A stretch of 64,000 bases of DNA. Origin: Odobenus rosmarus divergens (taxonomy: Eukaryota; Chordata; Mammalia; Carnivora; Odobenidae). Shown one piece after another: positions 1 through 11,090 of the stretch. The notes under the pieces are model-generated. The model was not told the origin of the DNA. It ran no database searches and saw only the letters and a list, made by a program, of their open reading frames with translations. Where the stretch lies: contig NW_004452115.1 in assembly GCF_000321225.1 (NCBI RefSeq), forward strand, positions 142,115 through 206,114, written 5' to 3'. A program made the translations under genes and the position numbers. Position 1 is the first letter of the stretch, and each line of letters starts with the position of its first letter.

Positions 1-745
1 ATAAGTTCAAAGGGGCTTAATTTTAGCCCACTCTGGGGAGCTACCCCTATTTGGAGAAAGGCAAGGCAATACCTTACCCCAAGTTAAGCTGGTCTGTTCA
101 CAAATTTTGACTACATATATATTGTTAAAGGCATGATTCATCTTGTCTTCCCTATAGATTGAGGCCTCCAAGAAGAGTAGTCACAATAGGTTATGTTAGA
201 CCCTAGAAACAAAAGCTGGGCCATTATCATTTGGATTGAACTCAGCAGCTCAAAATGTGGGACAACTTCAATAATTTTACCATTTCTGAAGCCCTTTCAA
301 TGAGGTTGGGATAAGCCTTCATGCATCCTGAGGAGGTGCCCTCAAAACTAAATACTTAAAATTACCAGAGGCCTGGGGCATCTGGGTGTAACATTTGACA
401 GTCCTCCCTCGAATATATTCTCTATGTCCTACTCCCAGTTTGATGGAAAGTTTTTCAGTCTTAGGATTATTTTTGGCATCAACTATATATCCCCTACGTG
501 TTTGTAAGTTGGGTCCAACCCTATTTGAAGGGACCCGATCTCTTAAGTCATCTCACTCATAATGGGAGCTCTAATGCAAATGTTTTACTGCAGGGTAGTC
601 CAAAGCTTCAGGTGATAATAAGGTCCTATGTCTCTTCATCTTCTATTTATAAGCTTTTTTTCTGTATTGGTAAATCCCCATTCTGTGGCTTGTTCATGGT
701 CTCTTGTAATACACTGGGTGTCATAACTGGATAAGTCAATAGGAG
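1..745 (-). pseudogene. ERV pol, integrase-side remnant (partial)
   Basis: This is assigned mainly by position. It lies directly downstream, in the minus-strand sense, of the RNase H remnant, where a gammaretroviral integrase would be. I see no uninterrupted frame and cannot place the HHCC or DDE residues with confidence. The feature is truncated by the window start. It could also contain unrelated inserted sequence. Confidence 0.4.
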
Positions 746-748
746 GAA

Positions 749-1300
749 TCAGGGAACCCAAAACATCACTGCTTTAGTGGCCTGATTGGCCACAATGCCT
801 GCTGGCTGATTTCTTTTACCTCTAGGGGTTTCCCCTTTCTGATATCCTGAGCGATAAGTGATTGCCAACCCAGTTGGCTGTTGTACATCCTCCAGTAAAG
901 CTAGTTTCCATAGGGGTTTTAATATCCTTATTAGATGTCCACAGTGACCACTCCTTCCCAATGGTATAATGAGCATGCACTACCAAAAAGGCATAGTGAG
1001 AGCTGGTGTATAGATTGACCTTTCCACCAGAAGACATAAGGAGAGCTCTTGTTAGGGTAATGATTCAGCCCTTCTGACCTGAGCTTCCTGGGGGCAGTTG
1101 TTTGGCCTCAACTATCTCTTGTCACCATAGGATCTCCAGCCTTCTGCCCTTGTTCCATAGAGCTGCCTCCATCCTTAGAGTTCCCAGTCCAGGTACTCCA
1201 AAGGCTGGTCTGTAGGATCTGGCCTGCTAGAATATACTAAGTCAACAATATCTAAACAATCAAGCTCAAGATCCTGAGGATCAGAGAGCAAAATTGCCAA
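749..1300 (-). pseudogene. ERV pol, RNase H remnant
   Basis: Two overlapping minus-strand frames (749-976 and 822-1037) together cover the C-terminal half of a gammaretroviral RNase H. The frame at 822-1037 contains NLYTSSHYAF, matching the family's VNIYTDSRYAF block but with the catalytic Asp position of that block reading Ser. The other frame ends with a GNQPAGIVANQATKAV-like stretch, matching the usual GNRMADQAARKAA tail. A frameshift separates the two halves. The N-terminal part, up to about 1300, is more decayed. RNase H removes the RNA strand during reverse transcription; this copy cannot encode a working domain. Confidence 0.75.
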
Positions 1301-1739
1301 GTTTAAGGCAGAAGTAACCTACAATTTCACATTAGAGTTATCAGGTAGAATTGCCTGATACTTCCCATTCAGCTGGTAGTAAGCCAAAATCCTCCCTTCT
1401 GCCTCAATAGTATGTAGCTCATCAAGTGCTTAGACCACTATTGGTTGACCAAGTGTGAATTTTTTGGCATTCCATAAAACAGCATGAACAGCAGTGCTTG
1501 CTCAGAGGCAGGGTGGCCATGCTTTGTCTTCCTCTGTTTTGGGGGAGAAAAAAAAGATTGGGGAAAATCCCCAGAATTTAGTTTAATACTCCTAATCCCA
1601 TGCCCTGTCTTTCATGCACATATAGAGGGATTTCCTTAGATCAGGCAACCCCAAGGTGGGGTTTGATATCAGACTTTATAGTATCAAAGGTTCTCTGGCA
1701 CTCTTGTTCAAATCTGTGGCTCAGCATCTAATCCTTCTA

Positions 1740-2330
1740 ACACCTCATACAAGGGCTAAAGTATCAGTCCATGGTTTGGAATCCAAATGTGGCAGAATCC
1801 AGTGATGCTTAGGAATCGCCCCACAATTGGCATCTGGTCCTTTGAGCACAGGAAGTCTTGCTCAATGGGCTTTCTTACCTAGTGTTAGGCAACAGCCCAG
1901 CTAACTAACTTCTGCAAATCTTTACCTTGGGCGGGGGGGCGGGGGGGAGCATACTTTGTACCCAGTCAGCCATATGACTTCCTACAAGGATGGTGTTCTC
2001 AAAACAGCTTGCATAAGAACAACTAAGCACCAGTAGATCATCTACATACTGCAAAAGGACTCCCTCTATCAACTGGATGGTCCTCAAGTCTCTGAACAGT
2101 AATCCCACCCACTCCCTCCCCCAAGTAGTAGAGGAATTCTTAAACCCCTGAAGTAAAACTGTCCAACAGTACTGGTTCCTGTCATTCAAAGGCAAGTAAC
2201 AGATGGGCCTTATCCACTAGAATACAGAAGATATTTCTAACCCAAGACAGAATCAGCCATAGCTCCTGGGTGTAGTGGTCAGGAGCATGCATGGATAGGG
2301 CACAACTGGATGTCTCCACTGCTTTTTCTG
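1740..2330 (-). pseudogene. ERV pol, reverse transcriptase palm remnant
   Basis: The frame at 1905-2195 contains QGFKNS followed by LLQYVDDLLV; the YVDD codons are at 2037-2048. The spacing and flanking residues match the palm of gammaretroviral RT. The preceding frame (2182-2364) ends in a DKAHLLLAFE stretch corresponding to the family's QPLFAFEW region, with a decayed motif A before it (LSWVRNIFCI). Only about 480 bases separate the protease active-site triplet from YVDD, far less than usual, so most of the RT fingers region seems to be deleted. Past YVDD the frame runs through a G-rich tract at 1929-1947 into a KVKIC segment like the family's KAQIC. The catalytic aspartates of YVDD remain, but the gene is broken. 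Confidence 0.85.
1929..1947 (+). other. G-rich tract, possible G-quadruplex
   Basis: Runs of 3, 7 and 7 guanines separated by single cytosines. The two long runs could each supply two G-tracts, so an intramolecular quadruplex is possible. It lies within the RT remnant, where the minus strand reads as a proline-rich stretch, so it is probably a decay product. Confidence 0.5.
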
Positions 2331-2334
2331 CAGA

Positions 2335-2560
2335 AAGGGTGATGAGCATTGAATTACAGAGCAAGTCTCCAGGGGATGGGATACCCAGGCATGTATAAAA
2401 ACTGTCAATTTCTGTTCTCCCAACTTACATTCTGTAGGCTGCAGAAAGCCTTTTTATTGTTCCCCCATAAATCCTGTTATAAACTCTTCTACTGGGACTT
2501 TCTGTTTAGTAACTGAATAGGTGGCTCCACTGTGGACTAGGTCCATTAATCGATTACATA
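2335..2560 (-). pseudogene. ERV protease remnant
   Basis: On the minus strand the segment reads a retroviral aspartic protease core: LVHSGATYSV around 2510-2540, where the family has LVDTGA. A decayed version of the PLLGRDLL block follows near 2350-2370. The active-site Asp position reads His (codon at 2531-2533), so the catalytic D(T/S)G triad is lost. The location between capsid and RT matches proviral order. Confidence 0.7.
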
Positions 2561-2750
2561 CTGTCCATTTTCCCCGGGGCTCCTGAGAGGAAAGGACTAT
2601 TGGCTTAGCAGGAAAAATGGGAGTCCTTGGGCCTCTTTATTCCTTATCAGAGCCTGCATCTTTCTCCATCACTTGAAGCTTTTTTCTCCTCCACCCCGCC
2701 CCAGCCTTTCTATTTTTTGTGTCCTCCTTCCTTAGAGGTAGGCACATTGA

Positions 2751-2775
2751 TTTTTTTTTTTTTTTTTTTTTTTTT
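2751..2775. repeat. Poly-T tract (25 bases)
   Basis: An uninterrupted run of T inside the ERV gag-pro region. On the ERV's coding strand it is poly-A. It could be the tail of a small retrotransposon insertion whose body is no longer recognisable, or a simple expansion. Confidence 0.9.
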
Positions 2776-3044
2776 AACCCAAGGGACCTCCCTGATTTTC
2801 CTAAGAACACCAGATTTGTGAGAGCTGCCCAGGGCTTCTACAGTCTCTTTGCATCTTTTTTTTGTGTTTTCTGCTATAGTACGCCATGGATGCTATATCC
2901 ACCAGCTCCAACAGGGTCATCCCTAATGTTCCAACCAACTTTTATGTTTTTAACGTCAGGAGCATGTTGTCCAATAAAGGTCATATAAACTATCGGAACG
3001 TTTTCAAGTGCCTCAGGATCAGCATCTGTATACTTGCAGTACAC

Positions 3045-3445
3045 TTATTCAAACATACTGAAAGAATGCAGAGGGATCCTCATTAGGTTTCTGTTGTAAT
3101 TCCTGTGTTAAGGCTCTGCTGTTTGGGAACCTCCTTTTTGAGACCAACCAAAATGTACTTTTGTAGTAATCTAGGCATGTTCCTGTGATTAGGATCGCAG
3201 TCTGGTTCCACCAAGGAAATGGTAACACCAGCCTTGGGACTTCAGTCAGCATCCTCTAATTGGAGCCTACATGCCTCTTAAGAGTCTTTTATCTGTTTCT
3301 CATCAGCTGTGAGAAGCATATTTTTAAGAGCTTGAATATCTACCTAAGGTCAGTGGGTTGCAAATATGGAGGTAAATAACTCAGTTGTCATTAAGAGGAT
3401 CATCCTAGTAGGAGGGGTTATTGTTTTTCCAGTTGAACAGATCAG
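3045..3445 (-). pseudogene. ERV gag, capsid (p30-like) remnant
   Basis: Minus-strand reading of about 3340-3440 gives a FNWKNNNP stretch followed by a decayed DP..LT....SI.ATH pattern. This is the gammaretroviral capsid N-terminal signature (DLYNWK..NP.FSEDP). The frame at 3049-3252 ends its recognisable part with ELQQKPNEDPSAFFQ, matching the conserved GP.E.PSAFLERL region of capsid. Stops and frameshifts separate the two. The region formed the virion core shell in the ancestral virus. Confidence 0.75.
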
Positions 3446-4650
3446 AAGTAGAAGAGCGATGGTAAGTTCTCAAGTATCCAGCCAGTTGTCCATGCTGGTG
3501 TATACGACTGGTGGGGAAACTGCCTCAATGGGAATTGACCTGCTCCAGCTGATATTGCTCCCTGGCCAAATTGGGTCCCTTGCTGGGCCCTCCAAAGGGA
3601 GACTGCTCCAGCCTCAGTGCTTCCCTGAGCTTCCATTGAGATGCTGAAGCCCTAGAAGTTCCCAGAGGCTCAAGCATTTCAGCAGGATTTGGCAAATCCA
3701 GGAGCATAAGCAGGAGTAGAAAGGCAGATAAAGGATTTAGAGCTTATAATCTCATACAGTCTTAATTGTCCCATCATCTTGTAGTACCAAGACAATAGCC
3801 TCTTCTGGTCTCCATACCATCAGCTTAGATACCTCCTTTTTAGTTGGCTGGTGGATGAGCATAAAGGCTTGCACATAGGGGTTCTCCTCTTTGCCAGCTC
3901 TCTGGCAGTAGAGCTCCAAGTGAAAAATATTTCAAGGAGCTTTTTAAAAGCTGTTGTTCAGATTCCAAAGTACACGGAAGCCATGCTGTACTACAATAAA
4001 AGACCACTATTTTTTTAGGGGTGAACAACTGGAATTGAGACATTTCTTCAAAATGTACCCGATTGGGCGGTCAGCTGAAATACACACTGAATTTCCCATG
4101 ATTATCACAATCACAAAAGAGCTCTCCTGACAAACCAAAACCAAACTGGGTAAAAAGTTCAGTTTTAGGTACCTGTTTAGATGAGTGAAACAAATGGTGC
4201 ATAGCCTACATGTCAAGGACAATGGAGTTCTTGGTTGTATGCACTCCTCCCCCAGAGGTCAGTTCCTTGCTCCAATGAAGAGTGCTGGGGCAACCTACAC
4301 TGCAGTAGGGGAAACAGAGGGAGAGTCTGGAAACCAGAGTAGTTCTGGCAGCTGCAAAGGATGGTCCCCAAAGTCTCCCTGGTATGGGCTGGCTAACCAT
4401 AAGCAAGCACCCCTCCTGGCTGACTTGCCAAAGTTATCGAACACAGGTCCAATCTGCTCCCCACAGGACAGGACAGTAAGTTCTGATACAAGATGTCAAG
4501 GCAAGGAAAGCTATAGCAGTCTGCCATCTTAGCTGTTTGCTGGTGCTCTTGAGTAATGTCCTGAAAAGCCATCCTGATCTCCTAAGGTAGGCAGTGGATT
4601 TTAAAGGAGAAAAGGGAAGCAAAAAGAGAGGAGCCACAGCTGCCACTCTG
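3446..4650 (-). pseudogene. ERV gag, p12/matrix-like region
   Basis: Assigned by position upstream of the capsid remnant. Short minus-strand frames (for example 3442-3636, 3525-3707, 4206-4406 and 4434-4646) are proline-, glutamine- and tryptophan-bearing, as gag linker and matrix regions often are. I see no diagnostic motif and no credible gag start codon. Confidence 0.4.
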
Positions 4651-5740
4651 ATGGGAGCAATCAGAGGTCTTCAGTTGACCTCTAGGAAGGTGCTGATTAG
4701 TTGACTTGGTGCCATGTGTTAGGTGTCCTAGTTCAGTGCTCCCGTTGAAATCTAAGTCCACTAGTTCCCCCATGGGCTTACAGTGAACAAACTGGTCTAA
4801 TGCGGAATGATAAGTGTTCAAGACAGAATGAACTCAAGATGGAGTTCTGCGCATTACTGAAGTTCACACTAGCCATGCAGTTGAGCATGTGTAGTAATGG
4901 TTGGGAATCTTGAACTCTGAAATCCACACTGGTGGCTGTCTTTGGGTGCAGAGCTGCAGTTGAACAAAAAACCATAAAAAACCATAAAAGCCTCTGGCAC
5001 CAGTTACCTTAACGAAAGGTGGTATTAGTTACATAGAAGCTGCTACTTGAATTCTGCGGTACCTACTAAAATGAAAATGTTCACCCCTTAAATAATCCTG
5101 TTTGTAACCTAGATTATTTGAGCACTTAAGTCTTGGTTCTTTTCCCCTCCTATTCCTTAATACAGGTCACCAACAGCTAATAAAGCCCCAGACCATTTTT
5201 ATAGTGGAGGTGGTTGTATCTTATTCTAGGACTATATGGATCATTGGAAGGATTGAGCTTGGAGTTAAATATTGCCCAGAAGCAACTAAGAGCTCTTACT
5301 TGGTCCTGTAGTTCTATGACCCCTTGATCTGTTAAAGTCTGTAACTGGTAAATTTCCCTAATGGTCTAGAATATAGAACAAGTACTTTCAGCTTGTACAT
5401 AACTATAGTAAATCCTGACAAAAGTTAAGGCCAACTGTTTGTGGAAAATAGCACCATCTGACAGAGGGAATTCTTGCTTTAGTAGTTCTCAGGCTACTTT
5501 ATCTTGTCACCTAATAGATAACTTGGGGCCCACCTTGAACTTCCTGTTCCTTAAATCAGTTTGAAATGTGGTGTTGCCACATGAGTTTTTTCTCTTAGAA
5601 CCAAGAAACACACAATGGTTGTGTTAAAATACTTTTCAGGCCTTGACTAAGGTCTAATAGTTCAGTGGTAGTATCCTCACTCTGGACCTTCATGGAGACA
5701 CTTGAAGCAATTTGAAAACTTCTGTCAACCGAATCTGAAG
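4650..5740 (-). other. Probable ERV untranslated leader
   Basis: This non-coding stretch lies between the gag remnant and the LTR-like block. No tRNA-complementary primer-binding site could be recognised. The plus-strand text around 5660-5680 resembles a tRNA A-box, but no matching B-box follows. Nothing else is discernible. Confidence 0.35.
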
Positions 5741-5744
5741 TTCA

Positions 5745-6420
5745 CTTAAAAAGTTCAGACTCAAGATAGTTAGAAGTCCAAAAGTTTTATTGGAGTTAAC
5801 ACCTAAGGAAGATAAAGGGGGAGAGAGGCAGGATTAGGTAGAGAACCTTTTCACATTGCTCTGTAGGCTTTAACACTTTTAAAAAGAATTGACTAGGAAG
5901 AACTTCTCAAAACTGCAATGCACCTCTGAGAAAGTTTCAGCCAGCCCAACAGAGCTCCAGCCTGAAGATGACTCATAGAAGAATCCTGGGAAGTGGTCAT
6001 GCTCTAGTTCTCCCCCAGTGCCCAATTATTTGCACAGAAGCTTCTGGGAAGAGCATGGCTTCAGCCAGAACAAGGTCCTATTCTGCAGCTAGAGGTCCCC
6101 TCTTTCTAGAAGGGAGATCTGAGTAGTCTAGCTCTATGGCTGCCACATAAGCTAGAGTGGAAGACACTCCATGATAATTCCAATGCTGGCTTGTCTAGAA
6201 CGGAGTATGTTAAATAGAGCAAAGTAGCCAGGAAGGATTTCTTGGCCTAGGACTAGAATAGACCATAGGGCTTCAAAGCTGAATGTAGAAGTTAGTCCCA
6301 ACAAGGACCCCCCACCAACCTGGCAGGGAGAGGGTTCTCTGAATTGTGAATTGCTTGAGTTATCTCTCACTGGGATGAAAGGGTCAAGCATTTAATAAAA
6401 TGACTTGTTCAGTCATTGTT
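5745..6420 (-). repeat. LTR-like block, antisense; likely 5' LTR of the left ERV
   Basis: On the plus strand it begins with a decayed version of the motif that recurs through the array: gaagt-caa-a-g followed by tttattgg (reverse complement of a poly(A) signal, 5785-5790). A purine-rich stretch with gcaggatt-gtag follows at about 5830. Further on, 6105-6160 matches the module-F phrase (aagggagatctgagt, then agctctatgg) found near 14.6, 22.76, 27.5 and 30.4 kb. A second weaker F-like phrase occurs at 6550-6580. The position next to the gag leader makes it the likely 5' LTR of the minus-strand provirus. The exact ends and TG...CA termini could not be fixed. Confidence 0.55.
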
Positions 6421-6429
6421 TGTGGGCTG

Positions 6430-7640
6430 CTTCTCCAAAGAGATTGAACCTGGTGGCACAGCTCCCTGAAGCTGAGTCAGACTTTGGAGCTGGCAGCTAA
6501 CGGCAGTCTACTGAACTCCCTCTATGCAGCTGGACAGTAAGTCTTCCTTTGAGAGGGGATCTGGGTGGCGTATCTATCAGTGTCTCATCCATAGAGATTG
6601 GCCAGGTTATTTCCTATCCTTTAAGATGTTCAGGGGAAAATTACCCTTGGCATCCCTCCAGTGGCACAGAGGGAGAAAATCTACAACCCCAGCCTTATGG
6701 CATCCAAGGAAAACCAGTACTAACGCATCATGGTAGTGAGGCTTCTGTTACACCACGCAGCTGACAAACATTGGCAAAAAATGGCCCTGTGGTATTGTGA
6801 CTAACCAGTACAAGTGGTTTAGTTTGTGCAGTGATAAAAGGAAGATGGTCACTGAGCTGCATACCATGAGTTAACTGGTGCCTAGGGGGCTTGTTAGAAC
6901 TTCCCTGGGAACTGCTTGTTATGTGAGCCCAAGTAACTTTAGCCACAAGAGGCACACACACACACAAAAATTCCAGTCCAAAGAATAGATGTTAGGGTTG
7001 ATTGAAATGGACATGGTATCAGTCCTCTAGTTTTGGTAAAAAGGATACAGGAAGTTTTAATACACCTACAAAGTCACATAAAAACATGGATGCTGAATGA
7101 AGGTATATTTAACCATATAGATAATGAAGTTAATCTCTGAGGTATAGCTATTGGAAGGGGGTGAGATTTCAGCCTCCTTGGACTGACTACCACCTATCTA
7201 TCCCTTACACTGAAACAGCATTAGTAGTTAATTCACATGGTATAAGCCCCAAGAATTTGACTTCTGTGCTATTTTCCTGTGCTACTCTGAACAATCTACT
7301 TTGCCCAGCTGCTGTCTTGTAATTTCTCTCCATTCTATATTTGACCTAATTTTTCTTCTAGGATATTGTCTTAGTTAATAAGGGGTCACATCTAAGAGTC
7401 ACTAGTTATCAGCTATGGCCACAAAGACAACTATGGTTTGCAACCAATAGTCCTGATATTCTGCAAAAGAAACTTGATTGGGACTAGACCATAACTCTAA
7501 TATTTGGAGGATGTATTTTAGAATCAAAAGTGGTGACAACAGAAACCACATATTGGTCATGAAGTCCCCTGAACCTCTTCTATAATTTGGGGAGAATGAG
7601 TCAATAGAATAGGGAAAGCCCTATTGCTTATATTCAGCCC
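6430..7640. other. Unassigned non-coding stretch
   Basis: Apart from the short F-like phrase at 6550-6580 and a (CA)n run of about 12 bases near 6954-6965, I recognise nothing here. No frame is longer than about 80 codons and no known repeat is obvious. It may be further decayed ERV-related sequence. Confidence 0.4.
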
Positions 7641-7658
7641 ATTGTGGGCTCTTTCTTT

Positions 7659-7666
7659 AAATGCAC
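7659..7666. repeat. Target-site duplication, left copy (mini L1)
   Basis: AAATGCAC, repeated at 7788-7795 immediately after the L1 A-rich tail. Confidence 0.65.
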
Positions 7667-7787
7667 TTTTTCAATGTAGTGATCCACGATTCACTGTTTT
7701 TGTATAACCCCCAGTGCTCCATGCAGTACACTACATCAAAAACTAATGATGTATTGTATGGTGACTAACATAAAAAAATTTTTTTAA
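7667..7787 (+). mobile_element. Very short 5'-inverted (twin-primed) L1 3' end
   Basis: About 7672-7730 is the antisense of the carnivore L1 3' untranslated region (gatccacgat...gctccatgcagtac). It is followed directly by the adjoining downstream part in sense orientation (catcaaaaactaatgatgta...gtgactaacataa) and an A/T-rich tail. The two parts are neighbours in the L1 consensus but face each other here, which is the signature of twin priming. The target-site duplication is AAATGCAC at 7659-7666 and 7788-7795, with the flanks remaining similar beyond it (tttttca / ctttca). The insertion is only about 120 bp. Confidence 0.75.
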
Positions 7788-7929
7788 AAATGCACCTTTC
7801 ATTTCCAAATACTGTGTACAAGAGGAGGATTCAATCTGTGGGTACTTAACTATAGATCAAAAGCCATTTTAAGTCCTGGTGATACTTTATGGCACAATAA
7901 AAATGTCTCTGGATGGATTGCTCTATCCC

Positions 7930-9945
7930 TGGTTCTTTTAGAGTATTTGTAACCTTGAGGTTGATTATGGTTTCTAATGAAGTATTCCCAATCATTAGTA
8001 CTTCTAAATGATTTTTAAAAGCTGTATAATACCATGTACTTTAAGATTTAAAAAGGTTGGCTAACTAAGGTATCAAACTTCCTCTAGATTCTAGAGATCT
8101 AAAGCATGATATATTACGTGTTAATCCTGGGAATTAAGATACCAATAAATTGCTTGTCTAAAGGGACAAGCAGATCATCCTATTTGGGGAACTAACCCCT
8201 TTAGTTTGAGAATCTCTAACTTTCTGAGAAATAGAAGCATCAGAATTTTCCTTAAGAAGACCTGGATTAAGGCTAAGATTAGTCCTGCCTTAAGTTCCGT
8301 AGCACATTATTTTGTCCTAAATACTCCTGGAAAAGTAAGCTGGATGAACAGATGTGTACTAACTTCATTCACATTCAGACTGTTGGAGGTATGAGATCCT
8401 GGCAGTTTGCAGTATATCCTAGATTGAAGTGCAGGATCCTAGGGGAGACCATTAATGGAACCAGAGTAGTATGTTTTAAAGGAGCCATCAGAAATTTGGG
8501 TAGAGATGGGAAGATCTAGATAGGGTCCCATGTGAGACTGCTTCGCTGATATGCAGTACCATTTAATGTACTCTGTTCTCCTGATGTATTTCACTGGTAA
8601 ACTAGGAGAGTATTAGCAACTGCACCACCATCTTGTACAAGGAATCCTGTTCTTCAGCTACCATCAGTGAGCATCTCAGCCAGTTGGCAAGCGATCCATT
8701 CCCAAAATCCCATTTGATGACTTTTTTGTCCACTCATCCTAGCAGTGTTGAACCTTGGGTTCCCCCTAGATACAGACTGGAGATGAAGTTTGATATACAA
8801 AATGTTGATCAAGGAGGCATACCTTTTTGGGATCAATGCCTATAGAATGGAGTAGAAGGAAGTAGGAAAAGTAGAGAATCTGTGGTTCAATGTGACCCCA
8901 AAACCTCCTCAGCCATCCACAAGGGAAGCTCTAGAGCTGGAATGCTCGTTCAGATTTCTTCTGAGTGGATTAATACAGCCATCTCTATTTTGCCACATGA
9001 GTTGGTCACTGGATGTGGGTCATTGTGGGAAGAGATGACTTTAGGCATGAGTTAGGCTCTCTGCAGCTAAAGCAATCCATGAAGGGGTAGATAAAGGTTG
9101 TCTATACCACAACTAGGAGCATTAAATCCTCCATGGAAGGATCCTGCATCAGTGTCCAACATGTAGTAGGTGTGCCGCCTTCCACTGAAGGCCGCCTGGT
9201 GTCACTGCTAGGGCATGGTGAAAGTTCTGTCCAAAGGGGAAGTCTACAAAATAGACAAAAGCAGGCAAAAGTAGCATCCTATATTGGGGGCCTTTTAAAA
9301 ATCAGCTGGAATTAAGAAAAACTGGCAGATACATTCTAATTTGGCTCAACACCATATATACATAAAATACAGAAAGACTTTGGCTATGTGGTGTTTCTGG
9401 TGAGCCCATGTGCACCAGTTGATAAACCTTTTAGAGGCTATAGCTTCCTGTTCCAAGGCTCATCTCAGAGAAGTCCAGTGCCTGAGAACTGTTTTCAAAG
9501 CCAGATCTGGGTCAGTGAAGACAGTGGTTTGTACATTTGCCCTTAGAAAAATCCATGTGGAAAAAATGTCAATCCTATTGTTGGACAGAATAGAATCTAC
9601 TCACATGTTTGTAATCCTATTCCTCAATGACCAATGAGTCTAGTATCCCAAAATATGATTACATTAACTTCAGTTCTCCTAGAGGAGCAAGGACATATAT
9701 GCTGATAGTTTAAAGCAAAGGAGGCGGGTAGTATGAAAGGAAAGGAACCCCACTATAAAGGAACATGCTGAGGTCCTGACACAATCACCTTTCTGTTCTC
9801 CCCTTGCCTGAATTTCAGAACATATTACCTGAGATTTTCTGGAGCTTCCATGGAGCCTTGGCTGAGGCTCAGACTCTAAAAATTATAAAACCATGCTAGG
9901 AAATCCTACCTAGAAAATAAGATCACAAACAGCAACTTGTTTCAC
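7930..9945 (+). repeat. Array round I, module A
   Basis: This is the first copy of a roughly 2-kb module repeated near 17.1-20.4, 26.1-27.15 and 28.4-29.2 kb in the same orientation. Shared landmarks are an early aaccttgaggtt phrase, a taaagggacacagatcatcctattt-type phrase (8158 here; 18618, 26330, 28646), aagacctggact-gaggct (8258), gtatatcctaga-tgga (8410) and a gagccttggctga phrase near the end (9854). The copies differ by many substitutions and small indels, so the duplication is old. No coding frame is conserved between copies. The module's origin is unknown; antisense ERV internal sequence is possible but I could not match it to a retroviral domain. Confidence 0.7.
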
Positions 9946-10770
9946 AGGTCACTTTATTTGTCCTTCTCAACTTTCAAATCAGTGAGGGTCTCAAATCAGT
10001 GTCTCAAACATGGGCTTTATATTTTCTAATTTGAATTCATCTTAGAACTAATATCTTTAGACAAGTCACGGGGTCCCTATTATTGTTTTTGTCTATACAA
10101 AACTAAGAGAATCAACCAAACTTAAAACCAGACATTTTGAATACGTAGAAGGTGGTAAACATTACATATCAAGAACAAGATGGTAAGTGTGCTTTGACAT
10201 CACTTTAGATTCTTTTGAGTAGCGCTGGCAATCTTGTAGCTGATTTGTATGAAATATAAAATGGCTAGAAGATTCAATACCCATCACTGACTTTGGATTA
10301 ACAGCGGGTAAATCTGAGTCAGAATAGAGCCAGGTATTAGGACAAGCACATCACTTGACTCAAGCTCCTTTGCAAAGAGATCACAGGTTGTGTCTAGGGA
10401 TTTATACTAGGATAGAAATTGACAATGATGTTTGGATCAAACACTTGAAAGAACATCTATACTCATAGTAGAGATTGTATATCCAGTCTTGATTTCAGTC
10501 CTAGAATGTGCTGGCCACTGTGACTTGGAGCCTGAAATTTAAAATTCCATCTCTTGAGATGACTTTTGTTTGTACTTCATTTTACCCTTTGCAAGGACTG
10601 AATTAGCTTGCAGTGGTGGAGGAAGGCATGTAAAAATGCCTAATTTAGGAGAGAAATAGCTGGTATCAGCTTAAAACTACATGTAAGAAATAGGCATGAT
10701 AAAACATCTTCACAACAAACTGAAAATAATGTAAAAATCAGTATTTAACCTTCATATTCACATCCGTTAC
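9945..10770 (+). repeat. Array round I, module preD
   Basis: Aligns with 20400-21370. Shared landmarks are agagaatcaaccaaac (10106 / 20574), gaaggtggtaaacat (10147 / 20590), atataaaatgg (10252) and gagattgtatatccag (10471). The point where a 3' L1 fragment is inserted in round II (after 20711) is uninterrupted here at about 10252-10265, so this copy keeps the empty site. The second half is also present once more at 12950-13270. Confidence 0.7.
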
Positions 10771-11090
10771 ACCAGGTTCTGCAAGTAGGTGTCAAGATGG
10801 GATTAAAGGTGCAAGGATTTTGAGGGAAATGTTTGCATGAAAGGAAATGAGAAGGAAGCCTATGAAGGCTGTGAGAGCCATGAGTCTGATGGAGGTGAGA
10901 CCCCAGTGAAGGGAAAAAGTTTGGGTAGAAACATCTAAGATGGCCGCACAGTTTAAGGAATACTGAGCATTGCTGTTGGGGAGTGCTTGAATTACTCACA
11001 AGGTCCCCTGTCAACCAGGAAAGGATCTACTAATGTTGTCACTGGAGAGCCATAGTATAAATGTAGAGATGGAATTCTAATAGCAGGAAA
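10771..11090 (-). repeat. Array round I, module D (antisense LTR-like)
   Basis: Opens with the recurring LTR-like motif (ggttctgcaagtaggtgtcaa...gattttgagggaaat). It then shares a D-specific path with 13290-13620 and 21400-21720: gtgagaccccagt, cacagtttaagga, aaggtcccctgtc, and gttgtcactgggagc-type phrases. The orientation is inferred from the reversed poly(A)-signal position seen in the better preserved copies (tttattgg type). Confidence 0.6.

Larger units (their letters stand above)
1..5740 (-). mobile_element. Decayed class I (gammaretrovirus-like) endogenous retrovirus, internal region
   Basis: Read on the minus strand, this stretch carries retroviral protein remnants in proviral order from right to left: gag leader and matrix-like region, capsid, protease, RT, RNase H, integrase. 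The gamma-type signals are a LLQYVDDLLV RT core, a QGFKNS motif just upstream of it, an RNase H segment reading NLYTSSHYAF, and a capsid segment related to the DLYNWK region. The integrase side is cut by the window edge, so env and the 3' LTR, if present, lie to the left. Every domain is broken by stops and frameshifts and no long gag or pol frame survives, so this is an old, non-coding relic. I could not find a convincing primer-binding site, so the tRNA-based family name is unknown. The 5' LTR is probably the block to the right, at about 5745-6420. Confidence 0.85.

Noticed and set aside
5655..5725. tRNA-like A-box phrase (tagttcagtggtag)
   Set aside because: No B-box at the right distance and no cloverleaf could be drawn, so it is not called as a tRNA gene or primer-binding site.
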